Source: an uncultured bacterium (GTDB taxonomy: Bacteria; Bacillota; Clostridia; Oscillospirales; Ruminococcaceae). From it: a DNA stretch of 64,000 nt. A program made the position numbers and the translations under genes. The stretch is taken from NCBI GenBank assembly GCA_905214345.1, contig CAJMLV010000005.1:1-64000 (forward strand). The letters are read 5' to 3'. The notes under the pieces are model-generated. The model searched no databases. It had not been told where the DNA came from and saw only the letters and a program-made list of their open reading frames with translations. This document shows positions 50,525 through 58,686 of this stretch, piece after piece (positions within the stretch are counted from its first letter, which is position 1; each line of letters starts with the position of its first letter).

Positions 50525-51282
50525 GAGCAAAGCCTCCTCTCAATGGTGCGCATCAGCGTGGCCAACAGCATGCCAACCAGACCGATGACGATCATGCCGA
50601 CCATGACTAACGTAATGTTCAGCGTATCACTGCCGCGCTGGATCATCCAGCCGCAACCTTCCTGGGCGCCGACCATTTCGGCCGCAAGCACGGCCATCCA
50701 GCTGGTGGACAGCGCCACCTGCATACCCGCAAAAATCTGCGGCGTACAGGAGGGCAGAATCACACGAAAGAAGATGTCCCGCTCACTGGTACCCAACATG
50801 CGGGCGCAGCCGATGAGCTCGGGGTCCACGTTCTGGGCACCGGTGTATGCGTTGAGGGTCACGTTGGTGAAAGCGCCAATGCCGCACAGAATATACTTAG
50901 AGGTTTCGCCGATGCCGAAGAACAGGATGACCAGCGAGATCCAAGCGATGGGCGGAATGGGGCGCAGCAGTTCAAAGATGGGTTTGAAGATGGCTTCGGC
51001 CCAGCGGGAAGTGCCCATGGCAATGCCCAAGACGATACCGATGATCGTCGCCACGGAGAAGCCGACCAGCACGCGGCGAAGACTGACCAGCAAGTGTCCC
51101 AGAATCACTTTGCTGCCGATGGGTTCATAGAACGAAGTGACCAGCAGTTGGAGAACCGCAATGGGGCCAGGGGTCGTTTCCTTCACCGGGGTGAAGGTCG
51201 TCAGGAACCACCATGCCACGAAGAAGAACGCAATGGCCGCTACCGCATAGGCTGTTTTTTCTACGTCGATTTTCTTTTTCAT
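50503..51282 (-). CDS. ABC transporter permease, SsuC/TauC type
   Basis: A 259-residue inner-membrane subunit with about six helices and the docking loop region DPELIGCARMLGTSERDIFFRVILPSC. Overlaps the upstream permease by four bases (ATGA). Forms a heterodimer with it by inference, since both are different and adjacent. Confidence 0.92.
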   Translation of the reverse strand: MKKKIDVEKTAYAVAAIAFFFVAWWFLTTFTPVKETTPGPIAVLQLLVTSFYEPIGSKVILGHLLVSLRRVLVGFSVATIIGIVLGIAMGTSRWAEAIFKPIFELLRPIPPIAWISLVILFFGIGETSKYILCGIGAFTNVTLNAYTGAQNVDPELIGCARMLGTSERDIFFRVILPSCTPQIFAGMQVALSTSWMAVLAAEMVGAQEGCGWMIQRGSDTLNITLVMVGMIVIGLVGMLLATLMRTIERRLCSWNIMEN

Positions 51283-52082
51283 CCTCGGCGGCCTCCCTTG
51301 ACAAATTTCTTTTCCAGTGCATCCAGACCGACAGTGAAGACAGTGCCGATCACGCCGATGGTCAGCATTGCCACGACGATCAGGTCAGCACGCGCCAGTG
51401 TACGGTTCAGCTGGATCATGTAGCCCAAGCCACGGTTAGAAGCGAGCATTTCTGCGGCGCACAGGGTCATCCAAGCGGTGCCCAGAGAGATGCGCAGGCC
51501 GGTGAAGATCAGCGGCAGCGCAGTGGGAATGGCCACTGTAAAGAGCATCTCACGGCGGGAAGCACCAAACGTCTGTGCCACCCACAGGTGGACGGGTTTT
51601 GTCTGTTTAATGCCCGCGTATGCGTTGATAACGCAGGGCACGAATGCCGAAACAAAGATGATGGCGGCTTTGGCACCCAAACCAATGCCGAACCACAGGA
51701 TCATCAAGGGGATCCAGGCGATGGTGGGGACCGGGCGAATCAGGTCGAACAGCGGTGTAACGAACATATCCACCTTGCGGAACCACGCCATGGCAATGCC
51801 CAGAGGAATTCCGATGACCGCGCCCAGCAGATAACCGGTCAGCGCGACCTGCAAGCTTGCCAGAATATGGCCTCCCAGCGTTGCACCGTCCGGTGCGGTC
51901 TGCGTAAGCTTTTCAAAGAAAGCTTCCAAAACCTGTACCGGGCTTGGCAACACATAGTCCGGTTTGAGGTGAAGGACCGCCGTACACAGATACCAGATGC
52001 CAAAGAAAGCGCACAGGGAAAGAACCGATACCGTACCGAACTTGATTTTTTCTTTCCGTTTGCGGATGGCGTATTCGTTCAA
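51279..52082 (-). CDS. ABC transporter permease, SsuC/TauC type
   Basis: A 267-residue permease with about six helices and docking loop QTKPVHLWVAQTFGASRREMLFTVAIPTA. The start is a TTG eight bases after AAAGGAG. It follows the binding-protein gene by 83 bases. Confidence 0.92.
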   Translation of the reverse strand: MNEYAIRKRKEKIKFGTVSVLSLCAFFGIWYLCTAVLHLKPDYVLPSPVQVLEAFFEKLTQTAPDGATLGGHILASLQVALTGYLLGAVIGIPLGIAMAWFRKVDMFVTPLFDLIRPVPTIAWIPLMILWFGIGLGAKAAIIFVSAFVPCVINAYAGIKQTKPVHLWVAQTFGASRREMLFTVAIPTALPLIFTGLRISLGTAWMTLCAAEMLASNRGLGYMIQLNRTLARADLIVVAMLTIGVIGTVFTVGLDALEKKFVKGGRRG

Positions 52083-52165
52083 AGCAAATCTCTCCTTTCA
52101 AGTGGAGAGGGCGGCCCCTGCCGCGGCGCGGTTGAGGGCTGCCCTCTAATTGGGGAGGCGAACGG

Positions 52166-53257
52166 TCAGAAGCCGAGCGCTTCTTTTACAATGGAATCAT
52201 CAACATGCTTTGCGATTTCAGGGAAGCGGCTCTCTTCCAGCAGCTGCTGAGAAACCCAGAATTCGCCGGTGATGCTGACGGATTCACCGATGGTGATGCC
52301 TTTAGCTTCTTCGCTGGTAACGAAGGGACGGGTCTCGATCTCGGTGGCACAGGCTTCCAGCGTGGTCTCGCTGCCGTTGGCAGTGTACCAGTCCAGCAGC
52401 ATCTGGGTGGCCATATCCTGATCCGCCTGCAGGGCGTCGCAAGCTTCAAAGAAAGCCTTCACGTATTTGACCAGGACATCCCGGCGTTCGGTGTAAGCCT
52501 TGTTGGAAACAATGATGGAGTCATACTGGGGAACATTCAGGCTGCTCAGGCTGGAGGTAACCACATAGCCTTCGCTCTCGGCCGTGAAGGAGGTCGGCGG
52601 ATTCAGCGCTGCAACGTCGCAATTTCCGGTCTTCAGTGCCTGGTACGCAGCCGGAAAGTCCATGCTGACGATCTGTACGTCATCGGGGGTCAGGCCCAGA
52701 ACTTCCAGCCACTTGTTGACATTCAGGTGAGAGATAGTGCCGGTGCTGGTTGCGATGACGGCTCCCTTCACCGTCTCGGGGCTACCCAGGACATCCGGGT
52801 AAGAGGGATTGGCGCCCTTAGCCTGTGCGATGGGAGAATCGGGATTGACCAAGGTGTACAGGCCGCCTTCGGAGTGGCCGATATCGGCGATGCAGTAAGC
52901 ACCGTAAATTGCCAGGGAGTTAACAGCCGCGGCGCTGAGCGTACCGACTTCCCACTGATCCGCTGCCAACGCCTCGTTCATGGCGCCGCCGTTGGAGAAG
53001 TAGACCGTTTCGATCTTGAATCCGTTGGCTTCATCCAGCTTGTTTTCCACCATGTATTCGATGGGCAGGCTGTTCAGGAACGGCATAACCGCAACCTTCA
53101 GCACCGGAAGATCTCCAGCGTCGGTACTTTCAGCCGTGGTGCCGGTCTCGCCGGTGCCGGCGGTGGAAGTGGTGCTTCCGGCGGAACCGCCACAAGCTGC
53201 CAGAGAAAGTGCCATTGCGCCTGCAAGGAAAAGCGAGGTCAGTTTTTTCAGTTTCAT
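52166..53257 (-). CDS. ABC transporter substrate-binding lipoprotein, NMT1/SsuA type
   Basis: A 363-residue extracellular lipoprotein with lipobox SLAAC (Cys at about residue 22), a Ser/Thr/Gly spacer, and a type-2 periplasmic-binding fold of the nitrate/sulfonate/taurine group (VLKVAVMPFLNSLPIEYMVENK, GTLSAAAVNSLAIYGAY, TGTISHLNVNKWLEVLGL, NCDVAALNPPTSF). First gene of the operon ending with the sulfatase. The ligand is probably a small sulfur-containing molecule, by context. Confidence 0.92.
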   Translation of the reverse strand: MKLKKLTSLFLAGAMALSLAACGGSAGSTTSTAGTGETGTTAESTDAGDLPVLKVAVMPFLNSLPIEYMVENKLDEANGFKIETVYFSNGGAMNEALAADQWEVGTLSAAAVNSLAIYGAYCIADIGHSEGGLYTLVNPDSPIAQAKGANPSYPDVLGSPETVKGAVIATSTGTISHLNVNKWLEVLGLTPDDVQIVSMDFPAAYQALKTGNCDVAALNPPTSFTAESEGYVVTSSLSSLNVPQYDSIIVSNKAYTERRDVLVKYVKAFFEACDALQADQDMATQMLLDWYTANGSETTLEACATEIETRPFVTSEEAKGITIGESVSITGEFWVSQQLLEESRFPEIAKHVDDSIVKEALGF

Positions 53258-53290
53258 AGTCCTTCTTCGTCTCCTTTGTTGAGTAATCTT

Positions 53291-53327
53291 GCGGACTTGC
53301 TGTCTGTCCGCTTTCGTTGTATTTATA
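53291..53327 (-). promoter_or_regulatory. Likely promoter of the ABC-sulfatase operon
   Basis: TATAAA (53327-53322) without a good -35, consistent with activation by the YesN regulator. A short stem GCGGAC/GTCCGC (53291-53311) lies in the leader. Upstream to 53509 I see no other gene. Confidence 0.45.
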
Positions 53328-53509
53328 CTACCATGATTGACGAAGACGGTAAATTCTCGGAACCGACTTGCTTTTTCGCTTTTTTGACAAAGTTTTTTAA
53401 AAGGGCTTAAATTTGACTAACAATTTCCGCTTTTTATTGTGCATATTATCCAACAAGTTTCTCTTTTTTGCTTGCTCAGGGCCTACTTGGAATATAAATC
53501 ACCGCTCCA

Positions 53510-54007
53510 GCCTGTCTTTCAATAAGCCGATACGCACACCATAAGCGGCACCGTGTCATGGCAGTTCTGGTCGCGGCCGGCACGGCAGTCCCCGGGGCAC
53601 ACCGAGAGTACCTTGCTTTTGGTGAGTACCACCGCCAGGAAAAACACATCACAGCACAGATACCCCAAAATGGTGGCAATACCCTCGTGCCTGATAGCGT
53701 TCCTGCAGCTTCATGGCAAATTGCAATCCGGGTTCGTCGTTATCAAGCCTGAGCAGAAGTTTGTGGATTTCCGGGTGGTTCTCAAGATAACCTGAATGAG
53801 ATAGTTCAGTGCCCCTCGGCCTCCAATGCCTCTGGAATACCAATGCCATAACCCGTTATCGCTGATGCAAAGGCTGCTGTGCGTAGCGGTTTTGTAATCA
53901 TGCGGGCCTGTACGGATCAATTCTTCCGGTTCGTATTGTTTCATGTAGCTGATTATATCTACTGTTCTTGCCATCTTAATCTGATCCGTTGTAACTCTTT
54001 CACCCAT
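53510..54007 (-). pseudogene. DUF3991/TOPRIM mobile-element protein, decayed
   Basis: The intact start MGERVTTDQIKMARTVDIIS, then ISYMKQYEPEELIR and SDNGLWHWYSRGIGGRGALN, matches the N-terminus of DUF3991/TOPRIM proteins of plasmids and integrative elements, with AAGGAG eight bases upstream. The later TOPRIM part (YLENHPEIHKLLLRLDNDEPG) is in another frame, the middle is deleted, and the C-terminus is broken again. A remnant of the island's transfer or replication module. Confidence 0.78.
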
Positions 54008-54452
54008 ACAGATATCTCCTTTTCAGCCAGTCATTTTTCAGCTAGTAGGGGGGTGTGGGGGGAAAATGTTGCTGATGTATTTCCCCGAAATGGTACACTT
54101 CCCCCACTGACCATTTAGTAAATAAAAAACGGCTGCTACAATAAGTAACAGTCGCTTAATTAACAAGCAAAATGATTGGTATTGCTTTCGCCATGAATCA
54201 GCTCATCAAACTTTGGTTATTCACAAACTCCCCTATCGTGTCCGATGGATATTTCATTCGTAGTTTGAAAGCTTTCTGCACATTTTTGCACATTTTCCGC
54301 ACATTTCGCCACTTCTTTTTGAATTTACTTCATGTGCTTATAGTGCACAAGATGCAAACATTGCAAAAGTCAATTATCCATTTTTCTCTTTTTTTCGCTA
54401 TTTTTTGTTCGTTTTTGATAAATTTTGATATGGATTTTTTCGCTTTCAGTGT
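54008..54452. other. Gene-free right end of the island
   Basis: No gene recognised. It holds two G6 tracts separated by TGT (54048-54062), an AT-rich stretch, and phased TGCACATTT repeats near the right attachment site. The G-rich segment upstream of a mobilisation gene could be a relic of a transfer origin, but I see no nick site. Confidence 0.5.
54277..54306 (+). repeat. Three phased TGCACATTT-type repeats near right island end
   Basis: TGCACATTT at 54277 and 54287 and CGCACATTT at 54298, spaced 10 and 11 bases. Same motif and orientation as the pair near the left end. Confidence 0.5.
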
Positions 54453-54507
54453 ACTTTTAATCAGAGGGTCCAGGATTCGAGTTCCTGCGGGCGCACCAAA
54501 ACCTCAC
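54453..54507 (+). repeat. Right attachment repeat (attR), truncated tRNA-Lys
   Basis: Identical over 55 bases to the 3' half of the tRNA-Lys gene and its first flanking bases. No tRNA 5' half precedes it, so it is not a tRNA gene but the displaced chromosomal half-site. Confidence 0.93.
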
Positions 54508-54528
54508 ACTTCGGTGTGAGGTTTTTTT
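54499..54528 (+). terminator. Original tRNA-Lys terminator, now behind attR
   Basis: AACCTCACAC pairs with GTGTGAGGTT around TTCG, followed by seven T. It differs from the terminator now behind the intact tRNA, as expected after integration. Confidence 0.88.
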
Positions 54529-54640
54529 GTTTTTCCGCCTCTTTTCTTCCCTTTTCCTGTCGGCTTTTCACTGAAACAGCAAGGCAAATCGTCCGAAGGT
54601 CATCATTAGCGCATCTTATTTATACATAACAATTCATAAT

Positions 54641-54669
54641 TTTATTTTATTGATAAACTGCGCTATACT
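54641..54669 (+). promoter_or_regulatory. Promoter of the thioredoxin-reductase-like gene
   Basis: TTTATT, 17 bases, TATACT. The -35 is weak. Confidence 0.45.
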
Positions 54670-54801
54670 CTATACAGGCCAAGGGAACCAGCAAGACATT
54701 TCTCCGTTCATTCCGGCAAAGTGTCTTTTCCCGGCCTCGGACATTCCCCCCTCGGTTCCCGTTTCTTTGACTGTGATAGAGTAGAAAGGACGCTGTTTAT
54801 T

Positions 54802-55698
54802 ATGTACGACATCATCATTATCGGAGCAGGCCCTGCCGGCATCAGCGCGGGCATTTATGCAGTCAGCCGCGGTCAGCGCACACTGGTGCTGGAGAAAGGC
54901 CAGGTGGGCGGCATTATCGGCAAGGTTTCTACCGTCACGCATTACACCGCCCTGGAAGCGCAGGAAACCGGAACCACCTTCGCCGCCCGCATGAAGGAAC
55001 AGGCATTGGCGGCAGGGGTAGAAATCGTTTATGCCAATGTCACCGGCGTGGCTCTGGCGGGAGAAACCAAGACTGTCACCACCGACAAAGGCACATATGA
55101 AGCCAGACGGGTCATTCTGGCCAACGGCAGCACACCGCGAAAGCTGGGCATCCCCGGCGAGAGCGAACTGGCCGGAAAAGGCATGGGGATGAATGCCGCC
55201 CGGGACGGCGCCGCCTATGCCGGTAAGAATGTTTATGTGGTGGGTGGTGCCGACGGTGCTGTGAAAGAAGCACTGTACCTGGCCGCTTTTGCCAAGCACC
55301 TGACCATCATCCATTTTGAGGATCAGCTGGGCTGCATTGCGGAATTCCGCCAAAAGGTAGCCGCCGCCGGCAACATCACCCTGCGCCTGGGCTCCCGGCT
55401 GCAGGCAGTATACGGTCAGGATCAGGTGGAACGGCTGGATATTCTGAACGTACATGACGGCAGCGTGGAAACGGTGGAGGACCCCGGCTGCGGAATCTTT
55501 GTGTACGCTGGTCTGGTCCCCAACACGTCGCTGTACACAGAGCTGACGCTGGAAGACGGGTATATTCCCACCAACGAAAAGATGGAAACTGCCCTTCCCG
55601 GTGTCTATGCGGCCGGTGATATCCGTGTCAAGCAGGTGCGCCAGGTGGCCACCGCCGTATCCGACGGCGCCATTGCCGCTATCAATGCGGCTATATAA
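54802..55698 (+). CDS. Thioredoxin-reductase-like flavoprotein lacking the CxxC motif
   Basis: A 298-residue FAD/NAD(P) oxidoreductase: FAD loop IIIGAGPAGISAGIYA, NAD(P)-binding region VYVVGGADGAVKEALYLA, C-terminal FAD motif GVYAAGDIRVKQVRQVATAVSDGA. Where thioredoxin reductases have CATCDG, this protein reads NAARDG, so it cannot pass electrons through the usual disulfide. It may reduce ferredoxin or another acceptor. AAAGGA lies 11 bases before the ATG; the longer frame is not used. Single-gene unit beside the island. Confidence 0.88.
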   Translation: MYDIIIIGAGPAGISAGIYAVSRGQRTLVLEKGQVGGIIGKVSTVTHYTALEAQETGTTFAARMKEQALAAGVEIVYANVTGVALAGETKTVTTDKGTYEARRVILANGSTPRKLGIPGESELAGKGMGMNAARDGAAYAGKNVYVVGGADGAVKEALYLAAFAKHLTIIHFEDQLGCIAEFRQKVAAAGNITLRLGSRLQAVYGQDQVERLDILNVHDGSVETVEDPGCGIFVYAGLVPNTSLYTELTLEDGYIPTNEKMETALPGVYAAGDIRVKQVRQVATAVSDGAIAAINAAI

Positions 55699-55718
55699 GG
55701 CCGTTGCATATACAGAAA

Positions 55719-55767
55719 GTCCCCGGGACCGGAGAGCGTTCGCAAGCTCCGGTCCCGGGGGCTTTTG
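55719..55767. terminator. Bidirectional terminator
   Basis: CCCCGGGACCGGAG pairs with CTCCGGTCCCGGGG, T4 follows on the plus strand. Serves the flavoprotein and the converging xylosidase gene. Confidence 0.88.
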
Positions 55768-55781
55768 TATGTTGGCACGCT

Positions 55782-57638
55782 TTACACCAGTTCCAGACAG
55801 GCGGGCCAGCGCTCCAGCGGCCCCAGGTGCGGGGCATGGGGGCGTTTTTCCCCTGCCAGGTCGGTATCCAGGGTCAAAGGACTGCCGTCCCGGTCCTCGT
55901 AGGCCTGTTCCGATTGAAAAGCCTTGCCCAGCACCGCAGTGGTAACCATTGCCCCCTTCTGGTCATCCAGCAGGGTCTGCAGGTTGTTTTCCAGCCGGTA
56001 ATGGCCGCCTTCCTCCGCCAGGTTCAGCACTGCCTGCACGCCGGTCGGCACGCGGCTGTCGGTTTCCTCCGCCCAGGGTCTGGCACCGTTGAGGTACAGG
56101 TTGTCCCGCACCGTCACTGGCATGGACCGGCCCACATCGGCAGCGGGCGTGTCGTCTCCGGGGTTGCGGGTCGGCCACTGTGCCGGGCAATGGTCGTAGG
56201 CTGCCGTGCCGTGCACACCGCAGTGTCGGCTCGTCTTTTGGGTTCCCACAAACACATTGTTGAAAAAGCGGTCATCCCCGCCGTAAACCAGCATCACGCC
56301 TCCCACCGCCGTATGATGGGGCAGATGGTAGAGAGTAAAACGGTTGGTGTCCGGCACGGCATACAGCTTGCCCGCAAACAGGTTGTGGGCAAAGGCCGTT
56401 CCCTGGGACATATCCAGCAGGCTGCGGGGCGAAAGAAGAAGGTTGTTTTCAACCAGGCATGGCCCATGGCAAACCTCAATGAACAGGTCTTCTTCCAGAT
56501 CATTGCAGAAAAAGGCATTGCTCTGCACCCGGGCTCCCTGGGCCTGCCAGTCCAGCCAAAGCCCACGGTTGCAATGGTGAATGACATTGCGGGAAACCAC
56601 CGTATCAATGGCGGCATGAAGTTTGATGCCCGCCATCTCGGCGCCGGAAAATTCACCGTGGATGTTGATGTGGTGGATATGGTTGCCGGTGATGGTGCAG
56701 AATGCCCCGCCCATGCTGCCCACAATACCCGCCTGGCCACAGTTATAAATCTCGTTGCCGCGCAGGATATGCCCGCCCACGGTTTCCCGGTTCCACCCCT
56801 TTTGCAGGGTGGAAAACACCATCTCGGTATAAGTCTGGGTGCCGCCCTTGGAGGGATCTTTGCTCCAGCAGTTGTCCTTGGGGTCCCGTCTTTTGCCCAG
56901 GCTGACGCCGCTGCACTTGGAATCATGGATGCGGCAGTTTTCAATTACCCATCCCTTGCTCCAGTTGGGCCCCACAGCCCCCGGCTGAAAGGCGGTGGGC
57001 GGCGCCCACTGGGTGGCGGCACAGCAGAATTCCAGACCGGACACTGTAATATAGTTGATGCCTTCCTCCTCCGGGAAGAAGCAGAAAGGCCGCACACTGA
57101 TCTCGGTGCCAAGGGTGTTGGGGTCCGCCCCGCCGAAGCGGGCATACAGCGTGGTGTGGCCGGGATGCACTTCCGCAAACCATTCCCGCGCCTTGCCGGA
57201 CCGCTGTTCCAGCAGCGCTTCCTGGGATGCTGCTTCATCCAAAGCCTGCCCGTCGGCAAACACTTCACCGGTGTGGTGTACCTGCCCCAGACCGTCGAAC
57301 CAATCCCCGAAGATTTCGTCGGCATAGGGGTTATAGCCGCCAAACAAGGCTTTGTCCGCCGTTGCCCGCCATACGTCCTTCTGCCAGAGGGTCCAGCCCG
57401 TCAGCGGTTCCGCCCCGGTGATGACCGGCCGGCAGCCTTCGGCAGCGCAATAACGGATACGCCGGTCATCCGAAAGACCGCCCCGGGGCGGGCAGACCCA
57501 TTCCCGGTATATTCCTTCCCCGATGAGGACGGTGTCCCCCGGCTGCGCCAGGGCGGCGGCTTCTCCGATGGTGCGGAAGGGCCTTTTTTCGGTGCCGTCC
57601 CCCATGGGTGCGGCCGTTTGCTCCACATAATAAATCAT
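55782..57638 (-). CDS. GH120-type beta-xylosidase (beta-helix)
   Basis: A 618-residue parallel beta-helix protein closely resembling GH120 beta-xylosidase XylC of Thermoanaerobacterium as I remember it: KRPFRTIGEAAALAQPGDTV, YREWVCPPRGGLSD, EIFGDWFDG, PPTAFQPGAVGPNWSKGW, GGVMLVYGGDDRFFNNVFVG, AEMAGIKLHAAID, LWLDWQAQGARV. It probably removes xylose from short xylo-oligosaccharides. There is no signal peptide, so it acts inside the cell. AAAGGAG precedes the ATG. It is divergent from an AraC regulator; no transporter is adjacent. Confidence 0.88.
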   Translation of the reverse strand: MIYYVEQTAAPMGDGTEKRPFRTIGEAAALAQPGDTVLIGEGIYREWVCPPRGGLSDDRRIRYCAAEGCRPVITGAEPLTGWTLWQKDVWRATADKALFGGYNPYADEIFGDWFDGLGQVHHTGEVFADGQALDEAASQEALLEQRSGKAREWFAEVHPGHTTLYARFGGADPNTLGTEISVRPFCFFPEEEGINYITVSGLEFCCAATQWAPPTAFQPGAVGPNWSKGWVIENCRIHDSKCSGVSLGKRRDPKDNCWSKDPSKGGTQTYTEMVFSTLQKGWNRETVGGHILRGNEIYNCGQAGIVGSMGGAFCTITGNHIHHINIHGEFSGAEMAGIKLHAAIDTVVSRNVIHHCNRGLWLDWQAQGARVQSNAFFCNDLEEDLFIEVCHGPCLVENNLLLSPRSLLDMSQGTAFAHNLFAGKLYAVPDTNRFTLYHLPHHTAVGGVMLVYGGDDRFFNNVFVGTQKTSRHCGVHGTAAYDHCPAQWPTRNPGDDTPAADVGRSMPVTVRDNLYLNGARPWAEETDSRVPTGVQAVLNLAEEGGHYRLENNLQTLLDDQKGAMVTTAVLGKAFQSEQAYEDRDGSPLTLDTDLAGEKRPHAPHLGPLERWPACLELV

Positions 57639-57726
57639 GGCTTCTGCTCCTTTCCCTGCAAGGTTCCTGTACGGTCAGCGTACCACAGCAAGCAGAATTT
57701 TCCCATTCCTTATCTTGCGCCTGTCA

Positions 57727-57755
57727 TACACAATCTTGTTATGTTATGGTATAAT
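57727..57755 (+). promoter_or_regulatory. Promoter of the second AraC regulator
   Basis: TACACA, 17 bases, TATAAT, about 65 bases before the regulator start. Confidence 0.45.
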
Positions 57756-57818
57756 GAGCGCAAGCAAAAAAGGACTTCACCGGAGTTCACTTTTTTACGG
57801 AGAGGGAGAACCATTTTC

Positions 57819-58625
57819 ATGCTGGATAAAGGATTACAAAGCCTGTCCCCCGTGTTTTACGGGTGGCATGACTCTGGTGCCGTCCCCCACACCGACAGCC
57901 GGGAAAGTTATGGCCGCCGGGTGGTGAAGCACTATGAGATAGAGTATATTGTCACTTCCCGCAGCGGATATATCCTGACCGAGGGCATCCCGCTGCAGAC
58001 GGTGCCACGCTCGCTGTTCCTGCGCCATCCCGGCATGGAGGTGGAGGGTGTAGGGGTCTACCGCTCCCTGTTTGTAGAGTTTGACCCCGCCCCCGGCATT
58101 TCCCGTTCGAATATTCTGGACGGTCTGCCACCGCTACTTCCCGACAATGCCGGTGCCAAAGCGGACGAAACTGCCATGACTGCCCTGGCATTGCCCGCCG
58201 ATCCCGCCCCCTGGGAACTTCTTGCCTGGAAAAGCCGGATGTTGGCTCTTCTGGCTGAGATTCTGCGGGCTGCCCGGGCCGGCTCCGTTCCGCAGGAAAT
58301 CCCACGGGAGAATTCCGCTGTGCGCAGCGCCCTGAGATATATCGAAGAGCATTACCGGGAGCCCATCGCCCTGCAGCAGCTGGCTGACGCCGCCGGGTAC
58401 AGCAGTTTCTATTTCTGCAAACTGTTCAAGCAGGTCACCCGGCTGACGCCTTTGCAGTATGTGGTCCGCTACCGGCTGGAACAGGCCAAAAAGAGAATGT
58501 TGACCACAGACGAACCGTTGGAGACCATCATGCTGGAAACGGGATTCCGCAACTACGGGTATTTCTGGCGGACCTTCAAAGCGGTATACGGGGAAAGTCC
58601 ACAGAACTACCGCCAAAGAAAATGA
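57819..58625 (+). CDS. AraC-family regulator, likely of the xylosidase gene
   Basis: A 268-residue regulator with an N-terminal cupin-like part (RRVVKHYEIEYIVTSRSGYI) and C-terminal AraC helices (IALQQLADAAGYSSFYFCKLFKQVTRLTPLQY, LETIMLETGFRNYGYFWRTFKAVYGESPQNYR). GAGGGAGAA lies upstream of the ATG. The much longer open frame reaching back over the xylosidase gene is antisense to it. Divergence from the GH120 gene suggests local activation by xylosides. Confidence 0.9.
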   Translation: MLDKGLQSLSPVFYGWHDSGAVPHTDSRESYGRRVVKHYEIEYIVTSRSGYILTEGIPLQTVPRSLFLRHPGMEVEGVGVYRSLFVEFDPAPGISRSNILDGLPPLLPDNAGAKADETAMTALALPADPAPWELLAWKSRMLALLAEILRAARAGSVPQEIPRENSAVRSALRYIEEHYREPIALQQLADAAGYSSFYFCKLFKQVTRLTPLQYVVRYRLEQAKKRMLTTDEPLETIMLETGFRNYGYFWRTFKAVYGESPQNYRQRK

Positions 58626-58644
58626 AGACCAGGCCCACCGTAGC

Positions 58645-58683
58645 AAAAAGCCCCGCCGGGCAGCAGCACCGGCGGGGCTTTTG
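58645..58683. terminator. Bidirectional terminator
   Basis: AAAAGCCCCGCCGG pairs with CCGGCGGGGCTTTT around GCAGCAGCA. Confidence 0.9.
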
Positions 58684-58686
58684 TGT

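Larger units (their letters stand above)
40246..54507. mobile_element. Genomic island integrated in tRNA-Lys with sulfatase cargo
   Basis: Bounded by a perfect 55-bp direct repeat that contains the 3' half of tRNA-Lys and the first bases of its terminator. Repeat-to-repeat distance is 14,207 bases. Next to the left end is the C-terminal remnant of a tyrosine integrase, next to the right end a decayed DUF3991/TOPRIM gene; both ends carry phased TGCACATTT repeats. The cargo is a sulfatase, its maturase, an ABC importer, a two-component system, a LysR regulator and a chromate/sulfate-type transporter. No intact integrase remains, so the island is probably immobile by itself. Confidence 0.85.

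Noticed and set aside
54453..54498. Second tRNA-Lys gene
   Set aside because: Only the 3' half is present; no acceptor 5' strand or D arm precedes it. It is the attR half-site.
55704..57818. N-terminal extension of the second AraC gene by 705 codons
   Set aside because: This stretch is antisense to the xylosidase gene; the regulator has a proper start, promoter and family length from 57819.
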